Positions 43,392 through 52,440 of a stretch of DNA of 64,000 nt are shown piece by piece (position 1 is the first letter of the stretch; every line of letters begins with the position of its first letter). Origin of the DNA: WJMT01 sp964456985 (GTDB taxonomy: Bacteria > Acidobacteriota > Aminicenantia > Aminicenantales > Aminicenantaceae); the NCBI GenBank assembly GCA_964456985.1, contig CAYWDH010000006.1:27136-91135 (forward strand), in the 5' to 3' direction. Under the pieces are notes generated by a model, which did not search any database, had not been told where the DNA came from, and was given only the letters and a program-made list of their open reading frames with translations. A program made the position numbers and the translations under genes.

Positions 43392-44371
43392 AGTTCTCCG
43401 GACCTTTGTTTGTTTTCGGAATGCCCCGGAGCGGGACCAAACTTTTGAGGGACCTGCTCAACAGGAATGAAAAGATCTCGATTCCTGTGGCAGAATCTAA
43501 TTTTATCCCCTATTTCGTAGGTAAATACGGATTTGATTTTGACCTGTCTTTGGAGAAAAACCGACAAAAGATATATAAGGAGTTTATCCATACCTCGTAT
43601 TATTTCTTTTTAAAGCAGCTATCGATAAAATTTGAAGAAGAGGAATTTCTATATTCCGGGGGGATCAAGAGATGGGCGGACCTTTTCGAATACTTGTTGA
43701 GAAAGGGCGGACAATGTCTGGATAAAAAAGAAGTGATTTTCGGGGATAAGACTCCGGGTTATATACGTCACATATTGCTTTTAAAGAAGTTATTCCCTCA
43801 ATGCAAATTTATACATATCATAAGGGATCCAAGGGATTTTGCCCTGTCTTTGAGAAAAGCCTGGAAAAAGAATATCTATAGAGCAGCCGAGAGATGGCAG
43901 GAGACTCTGGAAAGACTTGATAAGGATAAACAGAACATGGGTGAAGAGGATATCTCTGTGGTGTATTATGAGGAGATGCTGGAACACCCGGAGCAAGTAA
44001 TGCGGAGACTGTGTTTTTTTCTGGGAGTGGGATATACTCCTGATATGCTCCGTTTGGAAAAATCCTGGGAGTTTTACGGGGATGCCCGGTCCAAAACAGA
44101 AATCGTCAGGTTCAATAAAGAAAAATATTTAAAAGAACTGAAAGAAAAAGAAATAAAGAGGATCGAGGAAATCGTTTATTTTACAGCGTTAAAGCATTCT
44201 TATAAAATCAATTTTGCCAGGAAACCGGTTTCTTTAAAAAAACATGAGAAAATGCTTTATAAGGTTTTTGATTCATTTGCCATATTAAGGCATAATGTCA
44301 CAGAGTTCGGTCTTTTCAAAGGCCTTTATTTGAGTTATATTCATCATAAGAAGTCAAGCATGCAAAACTAA
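43388..44371 (+). CDS. PAPS-dependent sulfotransferase, no. 2
   Basis: The 327-residue GTG-started protein has LFVFGMPRSGTKLLRDLLNR (P-loop for the 5'-phosphosulfate, near residue 6) and CKFIHIIRDPRDFALSLRKA (3'-phosphate site, near residue 138), the Sulfotransfer_3 pattern. It would sulfate the glycan. It overlaps the polymerase stop codon (GTGA). With the 35239 gene it indicates a sulfated polymer. Confidence 0.9.
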   Translation: MKFSGPLFVFGMPRSGTKLLRDLLNRNEKISIPVAESNFIPYFVGKYGFDFDLSLEKNRQKIYKEFIHTSYYFFLKQLSIKFEEEEFLYSGGIKRWADLFEYLLRKGGQCLDKKEVIFGDKTPGYIRHILLLKKLFPQCKFIHIIRDPRDFALSLRKAWKKNIYRAAERWQETLERLDKDKQNMGEEDISVVYYEEMLEHPEQVMRRLCFFLGVGYTPDMLRLEKSWEFYGDARSKTEIVRFNKEKYLKELKEKEIKRIEEIVYFTALKHSYKINFARKPVSLKKHEKMLYKVFDSFAILRHNVTEFGLFKGLYLSYIHHKKSSMQN

Positions 44372-44391
44372 TTTTTTTTGTCCGGGGTTTT

Positions 44392-45498
44392 ATGATTATG
44401 ATAAAGGTATTAATGGTTGGTCCGGTTCCTTTCCTCTATGCTGGAATCTCCAAAGTGGCCGGGGCTTTTTTAGGGGCAAAAAAGCCGGGGATAGACATCA
44501 ATTATATTGCGACTTCGACCAAAAAATCAGTGATTTATAAGATATCTCTGTATGTGGCTGGGTTTTGTAGAGTCTTCTTTGCTCTTCTTTTCAAGAGGCC
44601 GCATATTATGCACATCCATTTCTCAAAGGGAAATAGTATATACAGAAAATATTTTCTTGAGGAAATGGCCTGTTTGTTTAACGTTCCGGTCGTGATTCAG
44701 TCCCATAGTTTTGCGCCAAGGATAGAGGCAAGGAATGGGATTTTTCCGAAGCCTGAATTTTACAGCCGCGCTTCTTTTTTCACCAAGAAAATTATCTCAC
44801 GGTTTTTAAACAAAGCGGACGGTATTGTGGTGCTTTCGCAGCGGATCCGTTTTTGCTTTCAAAATATTACACAAAACAAAAACATCTGGGTCCTTCATAA
44901 TCCTGTAGACTGCCACAAATATGTGCCCGGTGAGATAAAAGGCCCCGGAAAAAGGGTTCTTTTTATGGGAGATTTTTCAGAAAGAAAAGGCATCAAAACA
45001 CTTATAAGAGCCGCCTCAGATGTCATCGGTGAAATTTCTGATGTGAGATTTGTTCTTTGCGGAGGTACGAGAAAGGAGATAGCTGAGACGGTTACAGACT
45101 GGGGCATTGAAAATCATGTTGAAATTAAGGGTTTTGTTTCAGGAAAGGAAAAATCAGATATTTTTAAACAGGCAGACCTGTTTGTGCTCCCTTCTTTTAG
45201 CGAAGGAGTCCCTGTAGCGGTTTTGGAAGCCCTCTCTTCAGGCCTTCCCATCATAACCACTCCTGTCGGGGGCATTCCGGATGTTTTCAAGGACTACCAG
45301 AACGGGCTGTTTATAGAACCCGGAGATCATAAGGCTCTTGCGGAGAACATCCTTTTTCTCTTAAAGAATGATGATGTGAGAGAAAGGATAGGCGAGAATA
45401 ACAGGAAAAAAGCGCTTGCTGAGTTTGATACGCCTGTTGTGGTGGAGGAATTGAGGAGAATTTATGAACGGGTGATAAAGAGAGCGGATTTCTTATGA
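44392..45498 (+). CDS. GT4 family glycosyltransferase
   Basis: The 368-residue GT-B protein has VLMVGPVPFLYAGISKVAGA, LFMGDFSERKGIKTLIRAAS, VLCGGTRKEIAETV and SFSEGVPVAVLEALSSGLPI with a complete E-x7-E. It would add a sugar in the repeat unit. ATGA overlap couples it to the GT26 gene that follows. Confidence 0.9.
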   Translation: MIMIKVLMVGPVPFLYAGISKVAGAFLGAKKPGIDINYIATSTKKSVIYKISLYVAGFCRVFFALLFKRPHIMHIHFSKGNSIYRKYFLEEMACLFNVPVVIQSHSFAPRIEARNGIFPKPEFYSRASFFTKKIISRFLNKADGIVVLSQRIRFCFQNITQNKNIWVLHNPVDCHKYVPGEIKGPGKRVLFMGDFSERKGIKTLIRAASDVIGEISDVRFVLCGGTRKEIAETVTDWGIENHVEIKGFVSGKEKSDIFKQADLFVLPSFSEGVPVAVLEALSSGLPIITTPVGGIPDVFKDYQNGLFIEPGDHKALAENILFLLKNDDVRERIGENNRKKALAEFDTPVVVEELRRIYERVIKRADFL

Positions 45499-46265
45499 AT
45501 GATCTGGATAAAATAATTTTCAAGGTAGTCGGGGTTAAAGTGCACGCGCTTCAGCCGGAAAAAGCCAGAAATATTGTTCTGTCCTGGTTTAAGGAACCGA
45601 GGCGGTTCCATATGATATCTTCCACCAATGTGAACCATTTTGTGAATGCTATTGATAATCCTGATTTTTCCAAGGTTATCAATGAGGTGGACTTATCTCT
45701 GCCTGACGGTATACCTTTAATATGGTACGGCCGCTTTCTCGGATACAGACTTCCCAGAAGATGCGGTATCGAGGAATTAATGGAGGAAATATTTAAGCTG
45801 TCAAACCAGGGACACGGCTTTAGGCATTATTTTTACGGAAATACACAGAAAGTGTTGAACAACTTAAAGAAGAATTTATTGAAAGAATATCCGAAGCTTT
45901 CCATATGCGGTATGTTTTCTCCTCCTTTTCGGAAGCTGACAGAGGAGGAAAACAATAAATATATAGAAAATATAAACCGGACTAATCCGGATTTTGTATG
46001 GGTCAGCCTGGGATGCCCCAAACAGGAAGCCTGGCTTTACAACAACCGCCATAAATTGAATGCTGTGGCCGGAGGCGGAGCCGGAGCTGTCTTTAATTTT
46101 ATGTCTCAGGAGACTCCCAAAGCTCCGGATTTCTTCAGGTATTCAGGACTGGAGTGGTTTTACAGGCTCATCAACAACCCGAAGTTAGCTTACCGGTATT
46201 TGTACAAATATCCCCAATTTTTCCTTAAATTAATAGGGGGACGGGCCCGGGGATCTTCAATTTAA
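45495..46265 (+). CDS. WecG/TagA/CpsF family (GT26) glycosyltransferase, no. 1
   Basis: The 256-residue protein has MISSTNVNHFVNAIDNPDF, LSLPDGIPLIWYGRFLGY, FVWVSLGCPKQEAWLYN and SGLEWFYRLINNPKLAYRYL, the full GT26 signature. These enzymes transfer ManNAc, ManNAcA or glucose to lipid-linked intermediates. The final residues (after LKLIG: GRARGSSI) are encoded by the dispersed repeat copy A that begins at 46236. A paralogue lies at 53650. Confidence 0.92.
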   Translation: MNDLDKIIFKVVGVKVHALQPEKARNIVLSWFKEPRRFHMISSTNVNHFVNAIDNPDFSKVINEVDLSLPDGIPLIWYGRFLGYRLPRRCGIEELMEEIFKLSNQGHGFRHYFYGNTQKVLNNLKKNLLKEYPKLSICGMFSPPFRKLTEEENNKYIENINRTNPDFVWVSLGCPKQEAWLYNNRHKLNAVAGGGAGAVFNFMSQETPKAPDFFRYSGLEWFYRLINNPKLAYRYLYKYPQFFLKLIGGRARGSSI

Positions 46266-46342
46266 TCAACAACTTAACCCTATTTTTCCACAGATGCCTA
46301 CCCTGAGAAGCCACGTTTTTTGGGGCCAAAATTGTACTTTTT
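46236..46342 (-). repeat. Dispersed ~105-bp repeat, copy A
   Basis: On the minus strand it reads GGCCCCAAAAAACGTGGC, then CTCAGGGTAGGCATCTGTGG, AAAAATAGGGTTAAGTTGTT and GAAGATCCCCGGGCCCGTCCCC. It aligns with copy B (2298-2404) over its whole length. Its tail end lies inside the GT26 coding region, so the gene's last codons and stop come from the repeat. It also fills most of the 129-bp gap to the convergent methyltransferase gene. Confidence 0.72.
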
Positions 46343-46394
46343 AAGGATGGAGCCAGCGATTCCTTTAATGTCCCTTCTCTGAGTTTCATTCCTT

Positions 46395-47111
46395 TTAGCC
46401 CTTTTTATGAGAAGGCTCTAAAGGTTTTTGTGCTTCCATATACAAAGATTCCCATTTTCTCTCTTCCTTGTCCACAAGCAGTCTTTTATCAGTTCCTTCC
46501 CTGAATCCAACCTTTTTAACGTTTATAAACCCAGCCTGCCGCAAAAAAAGAGCCAGCAAGCGCTCATCCCATACTGAGTGGTGTCCCCAGTTCTGGGTCA
46601 ATGACCTTAAAGCTTCCGCTCCTCCGGGCCATCTTTCAAATTTTTTATCCACCGGCCTTCCAAGGTAATAGTCGATGTATTTGCGCAGATCCGGGACAGA
46701 AATCCGAAGCCAGCAGCCTTTTTTTAAAGTTCTGTAGAGTTCTTTGAATAGATACCGGGATTCGGTCGGATAAAGGTGTTCGACAGTGTGTTCTGTAAAA
46801 ATCCCATCCCAATAGTTACTTTCACAGCGCAGCGGATATCTCATATCCAGCATCCACAAGGATTTGAAAAATTTCCAGAACCGGACGTTAAAGAAATCAG
46901 CATTTATCCACCCATTGAAAGGGCTGTCTCCACATCCCAGATTCAGAAGTTTGTACTCAGAGGCGATAACAAGTGGTTTTCTTGACAAAAAGAGACGGCC
47001 TACAACGCTCATTAATTCAAATTTGATTAATTTTTTTAAACTCATTTGGTATTTTTTTGAATAGAGGGAATAGTTTTCAATATCCGAAGATTTGTTGTTT
47101 TTTCTGAACAT
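46395..47111 (-). CDS. Class I SAM-dependent methyltransferase
   Basis: The 238-residue protein has YKLLNLGCGDSPFNGWINAD (motif I), DGIFTEHTVEHLYPTESRYL and LKKGCWLRISVPDLRKYIDY, the Methyltransf_11-like layout with acidic motif II replaced by EHTVEH. It likely methylates a sugar of the repeat unit. It lies 12 bp downstream of a flippase on the same minus strand, forming the only reversed pair inside the transferase region. Confidence 0.82.
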   Translation of the reverse strand: MFRKNNKSSDIENYSLYSKKYQMSLKKLIKFELMSVVGRLFLSRKPLVIASEYKLLNLGCGDSPFNGWINADFFNVRFWKFFKSLWMLDMRYPLRCESNYWDGIFTEHTVEHLYPTESRYLFKELYRTLKKGCWLRISVPDLRKYIDYYLGRPVDKKFERWPGGAEALRSLTQNWGHHSVWDERLLALFLRQAGFINVKKVGFREGTDKRLLVDKEERKWESLYMEAQKPLEPSHKKG

Positions 47112-47123
47112 GAATGGCTCCCA

Positions 47124-48464
47124 TCATTTAAACTTATTTCGGATTTCTTTGAAATAATGCACAGGGAACAGAGACTTTAAAAACATTATAAAAATTTTTC
47201 TGCTTTTTCTAAAAAGGAGGTTAGACAAATATCCGGAAACAGCATAAGAAAAGAGAGTGGCATAAGCAGCTCCCAGTATTCCGTAGGATGGGATCAGTAT
47301 CATATTGAGTATCACGTTTAAAACAGCTCCCAAAAGATTTCTGTAAAATGAGATCTTCGTTATGTTTTCGGTGATCAAATATCTCTCACTGGCTATCCCT
47401 AAGTATATAAACACTCCGGCCCAAATGTGTACAGAAAGTACGGGAGAGGCCTGTAAATATTCTTTTCCAAAAAGGAAAAGAATGATTTGTTTGGAAAAAA
47501 GTGTAACAGCCAGGGCAAAGGAGATAGAAAACCAAGTAAAGAAGTCATACAGTTTTTGAAGCCTGTTTTTATATAGTTTTTCGCTTCTTTTTTTTGCATT
47601 AACAATAGCAGGAAAGACAGAGATGGATATGATGTTCGGGATGAAATACCATTTCTCTGATATTTTCACAGCCGCAGAATAAATCCCCAGAGCTCTGCTG
47701 CTTATCATGGCTCCCAGCATCACCTGGTCTATTCTCATATATATGAGAACAGCAATAGTGGACAGAATTAAGGGCCAGCTGTCTTTCAGTATATCTTTTA
47801 GCTCAGATATCTTCATTTTCCATTTAAAGATTGAGATCTCTCCTTTAGCCTGGTAGAAAAGAAAAAGAAAGATGGTTGAAATAATCATGTCAATAAAGAG
47901 AGTCCAGATGAAAGCGATGAGGGGCGATTGAGTGAGAATGAAGGCGATTTTCATGAGTGAAATAATTGTCAGAGAGGCGGAGCGGGAGAAAACCGTGTAT
48001 TTTGACTGGACCTGAGACTGAAACCAGAGATTTATGGTATCCATTGATTTGAAGATATGCCCGAATGCAAGGATCAAGACAAATATTTTGATCTGAGGAT
48101 TATCTGTTTTAATAAAATTGATCAGAACCACAGCCAATGCGAACATGACCACAGAACCTATGAATTTCAAAAACAGCGTTGTTCCGAGTTGCTCATCTTT
48201 TTTTTCCGGATTCTGGACGATGTTTCGAACCACAATAGAGTCAAGCCCCAGTCTGGCGAGAGGGGCAAAGAGGGCAATGAAAGCCACTGCATAATTCATG
48301 GCGCCGTATTTATCCGGACCGAGGTATCTGGCGACCCAGACTCCGACGAACAGGCTGACCAGCATATTAAAAATTTTCTCAACGGTCAGCCAGTTTATAT
48401 TGGCTATGATCTTCAGCAGCCCTTTGCGTTTCCGGACATCTTTTATCAACTTGTTTACAGGCAT
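47124..48464 (-). CDS. Wzx-type polysaccharide flippase, no. 3
   Basis: The 446-residue protein has about twelve to fourteen membrane helices and the PF01943-type N-terminus (NINWLTVEKIFNMLVSLFVG, VARYLGPDKYGAMNYAVAFI). It would flip lipid-linked repeat units and would pair with the polymerase at 41940. It is divergent from the FkbM gene across 98 bp, which must hold both promoters. Confidence 0.9.
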   Translation of the reverse strand: MPVNKLIKDVRKRKGLLKIIANINWLTVEKIFNMLVSLFVGVWVARYLGPDKYGAMNYAVAFIALFAPLARLGLDSIVVRNIVQNPEKKDEQLGTTLFLKFIGSVVMFALAVVLINFIKTDNPQIKIFVLILAFGHIFKSMDTINLWFQSQVQSKYTVFSRSASLTIISLMKIAFILTQSPLIAFIWTLFIDMIISTIFLFLFYQAKGEISIFKWKMKISELKDILKDSWPLILSTIAVLIYMRIDQVMLGAMISSRALGIYSAAVKISEKWYFIPNIISISVFPAIVNAKKRSEKLYKNRLQKLYDFFTWFSISFALAVTLFSKQIILFLFGKEYLQASPVLSVHIWAGVFIYLGIASERYLITENITKISFYRNLLGAVLNVILNMILIPSYGILGAAYATLFSYAVSGYLSNLLFRKSRKIFIMFLKSLFPVHYFKEIRNKFK

Positions 48465-48562
48465 TTATTCTGACCTGTTCATAAAAAAATGGCTATGTGA
48501 ATAATCCATTTTATTAAACTGTTTCAAAAAAAGGAATATTTTTATACACTGTTATCATAGAA

Positions 48563-49291
48563 ATGTATTGGGGAAAAGCCTTATTGAAGCAAGGATTCAA
48601 AAAAATAGGACTTGATATAAAAAGAACTAAAGGTATCCATTCTCTGGAATACAGGATCATAAATCTTTTTGATGCCTTCGAAATAAACAAGGTCTTTGAT
48701 GTTGGAGCCAGCAAAGGCCAATACGGTACATGGCTGAGAAGAGCGGGCTATAAAGGCCAAATCATATCCTTTGAGCCTGTGAAAAAGGCTCATGCCCGAC
48801 TCGTAAAAAGAAGCCGTAAGGATAAAAACTGGATCGTGCCCCCGCCTACAGCACTCGGCGATGAAAACGTCAGGAAAAAAATAAATGTTTCGCAAAACCT
48901 CGCAAGCAGTTCCTTTCTGGATATTTCGGATATTCACCTGAAATCAGCACAAAGGGCGAAGTATGTGAGCTCAGAGATCGCTGACATCCGCAGATTAGAT
49001 GTAGTGGCCGCTGAATACATGGAACCGGATGACCATCTCTTCCTGAAAATCGATGTTCAGGGATATGAGTATTCAGTCCTGAAAGGAGCTGAAGGTCTAT
49101 TGCCAGAGATATTGGGCATGCAGATCGAGCTTTCATCAGTGGCTCTTTATAAGGGGCAGGTGCTTTTCGATAAAGTCATGAATTATATATTGAGTCTTGG
49201 ATTCGAACTTTATGAGCTTATTCCCGGTCTCAGAGATAAAAAAAACGGGCGATTGTATCAGTTCGATGGTATTTTTTTCAGAAGAAAATAA
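48563..49291 (+). CDS. FkbM family SAM-dependent methyltransferase, no. 3
   Basis: The 242-residue product has KVFDVGASKGQYGTWLRRAG (SAM motif I near residue 40), IISFEPVKKAHARL and FLKIDVQGYEYSVLKGAEG, the short FkbM form. It would O-methylate a sugar. It starts the rightward series 48.5-54.4 kb; the next gene begins four bases after its stop. Confidence 0.9.
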   Translation: MYWGKALLKQGFKKIGLDIKRTKGIHSLEYRIINLFDAFEINKVFDVGASKGQYGTWLRRAGYKGQIISFEPVKKAHARLVKRSRKDKNWIVPPPTALGDENVRKKINVSQNLASSSFLDISDIHLKSAQRAKYVSSEIADIRRLDVVAAEYMEPDDHLFLKIDVQGYEYSVLKGAEGLLPEILGMQIELSSVALYKGQVLFDKVMNYILSLGFELYELIPGLRDKKNGRLYQFDGIFFRRK

Positions 49292-49295
49292 AGCC

Positions 49296-50378
49296 ATGAG
49301 TTTAAGTGTCATGACGGAAAGGCTTCCAGCGCCGCCTGAGAAAAAAAAAGGATGGCCTTGGACCATTCCGGAATCATTGAAGGGGGAGCGCAGCACTGAG
49401 CCCCAAAAACAGCCCCTCGTCTCTCTTATCACTCCATCCTTAAATCAGAGCCGGTTTTTAGAGGAGACCATTCGGTCTGTCCTGCTGCAGGGATATCCCA
49501 ATTTGGAATACATTATTATTGACGGGATGAGCACGGACAGAAGCGTCAAAATCATAAAAAAGTATGAAAAGCATCTCTCCCACTGGGTCAGTGAACCTGA
49601 TAAGGGACATGCTGATGCCGTCAATAAAGGTTGGAAAATCGCAAAAGGAGAGTATGTTGCATGGCTCAATTCCGATGATTTTTTTTATCCCCATTCCTTA
49701 GAAACCACTGTCGATGCCTTGAAGAAAAATCCGGAGATCCATTTGTGTTATGGAGATGTGGCCAGGGTGGATGAACAGTCATACCCTTGCGATCGTGACT
49801 TTAAGGGAGGAAATTTTGATTTAAGAGACATGTTGGTCTTCTGGAAAAATCCGGTTCCCCAACCGGGATTTTTGATGCGCCGATCTGTTATCGACCGTAT
49901 CGGTTATCTGGATGAATCCTTTTATTTTGTATTTGATTTTGAGTACTGGATAAGAATGGCTGTCCATGATATGAAGGGGAAGTATATTCCGCAGAAACTG
50001 GCCGCTTTTCGGATGCACCCAGACTCAAAAACCTATAAAAACCAGGATGTCAGAATTAAAGAGAGATTTGGTTTGCATGAGCGATATTTTCAAAATGAAA
50101 AAATAAGCAAAGAGTTTAGGAAAAAATATCTCAAAAAATCAAAGAACAAACTGTATTTGAATGCAGCTGATATCTTTTACAAAAGAGATGATCCGGAGAA
50201 ATTAAAAAAATTTGCTCTACAGGGTATTCAAAAATCCAAAAGGAATATTCCGGCCTATATTTATTTATGTATAGCCCTTTTAGGAAAAAAAGGGATCTCA
50301 GCAGCTAAAAAGACTTACGGATTCATACAGGGCTTGTTTTTTGAGCGAAAACATAAAAAGAAGAGGGAAATCAAATAA
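49296..50378 (+). CDS. GT2 family glycosyltransferase
   Basis: The 360-residue GT-A protein has PLVSLITPSLNQSRFLEETI, EYIIIDGMSTDRSV, SEPDKGHADAVNKGW and YVAWLNSDDFFYP (SDD as D-x-D). This matches the GT2 subgroup with a SDKGIYDAMNKG-like acceptor segment. The ATG right after the FkbM stop is preferred; a longer frame from 49197 would overlap that gene. Its stop overlaps the next start (TAATG). Confidence 0.9.
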   Translation: MSLSVMTERLPAPPEKKKGWPWTIPESLKGERSTEPQKQPLVSLITPSLNQSRFLEETIRSVLLQGYPNLEYIIIDGMSTDRSVKIIKKYEKHLSHWVSEPDKGHADAVNKGWKIAKGEYVAWLNSDDFFYPHSLETTVDALKKNPEIHLCYGDVARVDEQSYPCDRDFKGGNFDLRDMLVFWKNPVPQPGFLMRRSVIDRIGYLDESFYFVFDFEYWIRMAVHDMKGKYIPQKLAAFRMHPDSKTYKNQDVRIKERFGLHERYFQNEKISKEFRKKYLKKSKNKLYLNAADIFYKRDDPEKLKKFALQGIQKSKRNIPAYIYLCIALLGKKGISAAKKTYGFIQGLFFERKHKKKREIK

Positions 50379-51286
50379 TGGGCGTGGCGTATCTTCCAAA
50401 GATATCTGTCATTGTTCCTGTCTATAATGACCCGGAGGGGCTCAGCGAGACTCTCAATTCATTGGTCAATCAGGATTTTTCACACAAAGACTATGAAATC
50501 ATTGTCGTGGATAACCGCTCCACAGACAGCACCTGGATTACGGCTGAGGCGTTCCATAAGAAATATCCGGATCTAATAAAAATTTTTAAGGAAGAATCTA
50601 TTCAAAGCCCTTGCGCGGCGCGGAACAAAGGCATCCGGATGGCTGCGGCAGATGTGCTGGCATTTATAGACGCTGATATGACTGCAGATTCAAACTGGCT
50701 GCGTGATGGACTCAGGGACATGGAGAAGGAAAAGTCTGATTATATGTTTTTTAGGATTGAAAATTATTCTAAAAGTGACAAAGAAGGACTTATTTCAAAA
50801 TACACAAGATTGAAGGAGTTTCCTCAGGAAGAATACGTGGAAGTACATAAATTCGGGACAATGGGTTCTCTTTTTACGCGGCGTGAGATTTTCAACCGGT
50901 TCGGATACTTTGACAGCCGGTTGATATCCGGAGGGGACAAAGAGTTCGGCAACAGATTGTATGAGGCTGGAATTAATTTTGATTTCAATAAGAAAATCAC
51001 ACTTTGGCATCCCACTAGAAGCACTTTTAAAAGCATAATAAAAAAAGCGTTCCGTGTGGGCAGGGGGATCGGACAGCTTCAGAGACTCTACCCTGACCGC
51101 TATGGTTTGATGGTGAGAAGTCCAGCAGAACAGGGGAAAAAATTTTTCGTTCTGCCTGCCCGTATCAAACATATTTTCCGCCAATGGGATGAGCTTTCTA
51201 TGTGGGAAAAAGTATCGTTTTATTGGCTGGCTCTCAGTACAAAGACCGTAGGATATGCAGGGCAGTTATGGGAGAAATTAAAGTGA
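50378..51286 (+). CDS. GT2 family glycosyltransferase
   Basis: The 302-residue GT-A protein has KISVIVPVYNDPEGLSETLN, YEIIVVDNRSTDSTW, CAARNKGIRMAAADVLAFID and ADMTADSNWL (D-A-D), then GYFDSRLISGGDKEFGNRL, the GT2 catalytic half. It is a single-sugar transferase of the series. Its stop overlaps the next gene's GTG (GTGA). Confidence 0.9.
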   Translation: MGVAYLPKISVIVPVYNDPEGLSETLNSLVNQDFSHKDYEIIVVDNRSTDSTWITAEAFHKKYPDLIKIFKEESIQSPCAARNKGIRMAAADVLAFIDADMTADSNWLRDGLRDMEKEKSDYMFFRIENYSKSDKEGLISKYTRLKEFPQEEYVEVHKFGTMGSLFTRREIFNRFGYFDSRLISGGDKEFGNRLYEAGINFDFNKKITLWHPTRSTFKSIIKKAFRVGRGIGQLQRLYPDRYGLMVRSPAEQGKKFFVLPARIKHIFRQWDELSMWEKVSFYWLALSTKTVGYAGQLWEKLK

Positions 51287-52440
51287 CGGGGAAGATTCTC
51301 TTGTTCCAGAGGCTCCAGCCGCATTACAGGCGAAAAATTTTTCAGGCACTTTATAAAGAGCTGGGGATTATACTGTGCACAGGACGGAAGGGGCCTAAGG
51401 GGACTTATTTGAGTAAAGAGAAGCCATCCCCAGTGACAGAGGAAATAAGGGATTTCTATCCTCTTCCTTCCAAAGAAACTCTTGTTTTTATGGACATCTT
51501 TTCCCCTTTGATAAAATACAGGCCCCGTATTGTCATCACTGAATTTTCAATCCTCATCCTGTCCAATTATTTTCTTCTTTTTTTAAAGCGGTTTTTTGGA
51601 TATAAGCTTATTATCTGGTCACCTATCATTAATACGAAAAAAGGCTTTTCTCCGGAGGCTTCATTAGCAGATAAGCTCAGAGTCTGGTGGATAAACCAGT
51701 GTGATGCTGTACTTACCTACTCGAGGGCAGGGAAGAAGCGCCTTGAGCCGTATGTCCGCACTCCTGAAAAAATTTTTGTCGCTCAAAACACGCTCTACAC
51801 ACCGGAGCTTCTGTCCTTGAGAGACAGGCTTCGCAAAGAGGGTAAAAGTCATGTTAGGAAGGAATTGGGTTTTTCAGGCCAATACCATCTCATATTTATT
51901 GGACGCCTGATCCGTGAGAAGAGGCCCCAGGCTTTGATCGGTATTTTTCAAAAGGTCATCCGGCGGATTCCTGACTGTCACCTTCATATTATCGGAGATG
52001 GTCCGGAGCGTAATTCTCTGGAAAAAAAAGTCAAGGATTCAGGACTTGCAGATCAGGTGACTCTGTATGGGTCGATAAATGACCTGAAAATAACAGGAAA
52101 AATGCTCTTTGCCTCGGACTTAGCTGTGGTGCCAAGGAACCTAGGACTGGCTGCTGTGCATTCCTTTTGTTTTGACACACCTCTTATCACATTAAAATCC
52201 GGGAGAGAAAATCCTCTCCACAACGAGGAGATCGAATATGTCCTTGAGGGTCGGACCGGATTGACAGCAGAGGCAGAGGAATCCATGGCCGGTATGATCG
52301 CGGCTTTTCTCAGAGATGAAAAAAGGCAGGATTCCATGAAGAAAGAAATGGAACACATGGTCAGCCGTGTCTGTTCTTTCGACAAAATGCTCAAGGGCTT
52401 TAAAGACGCCATTGATTATGTTCAAAGGGAAAAAAAGTGA
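51283..52440 (+). CDS. GT4 family glycosyltransferase
   Basis: The 385-residue GT-B protein has ILLFQRLQPHYRRKIFQALY, YHLIFIGRLIREKRPQALIG, LHIIGDGPERNSLEKKV and PRNLGLAAVHSFCFDTPLIT, a variant of the GT4 donor loop without the usual Glu pair. The GTG at 51283 has GGGAG eight bases before it and overlaps the previous stop; longer in-frame starts at 51202 and 51268 are less likely. It overlaps the next gene by GTGA. Confidence 0.85.
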   Translation: MTGKILLFQRLQPHYRRKIFQALYKELGIILCTGRKGPKGTYLSKEKPSPVTEEIRDFYPLPSKETLVFMDIFSPLIKYRPRIVITEFSILILSNYFLLFLKRFFGYKLIIWSPIINTKKGFSPEASLADKLRVWWINQCDAVLTYSRAGKKRLEPYVRTPEKIFVAQNTLYTPELLSLRDRLRKEGKSHVRKELGFSGQYHLIFIGRLIREKRPQALIGIFQKVIRRIPDCHLHIIGDGPERNSLEKKVKDSGLADQVTLYGSINDLKITGKMLFASDLAVVPRNLGLAAVHSFCFDTPLITLKSGRENPLHNEEIEYVLEGRTGLTAEAEESMAGMIAAFLRDEKRQDSMKKEMEHMVSRVCSFDKMLKGFKDAIDYVQREKK

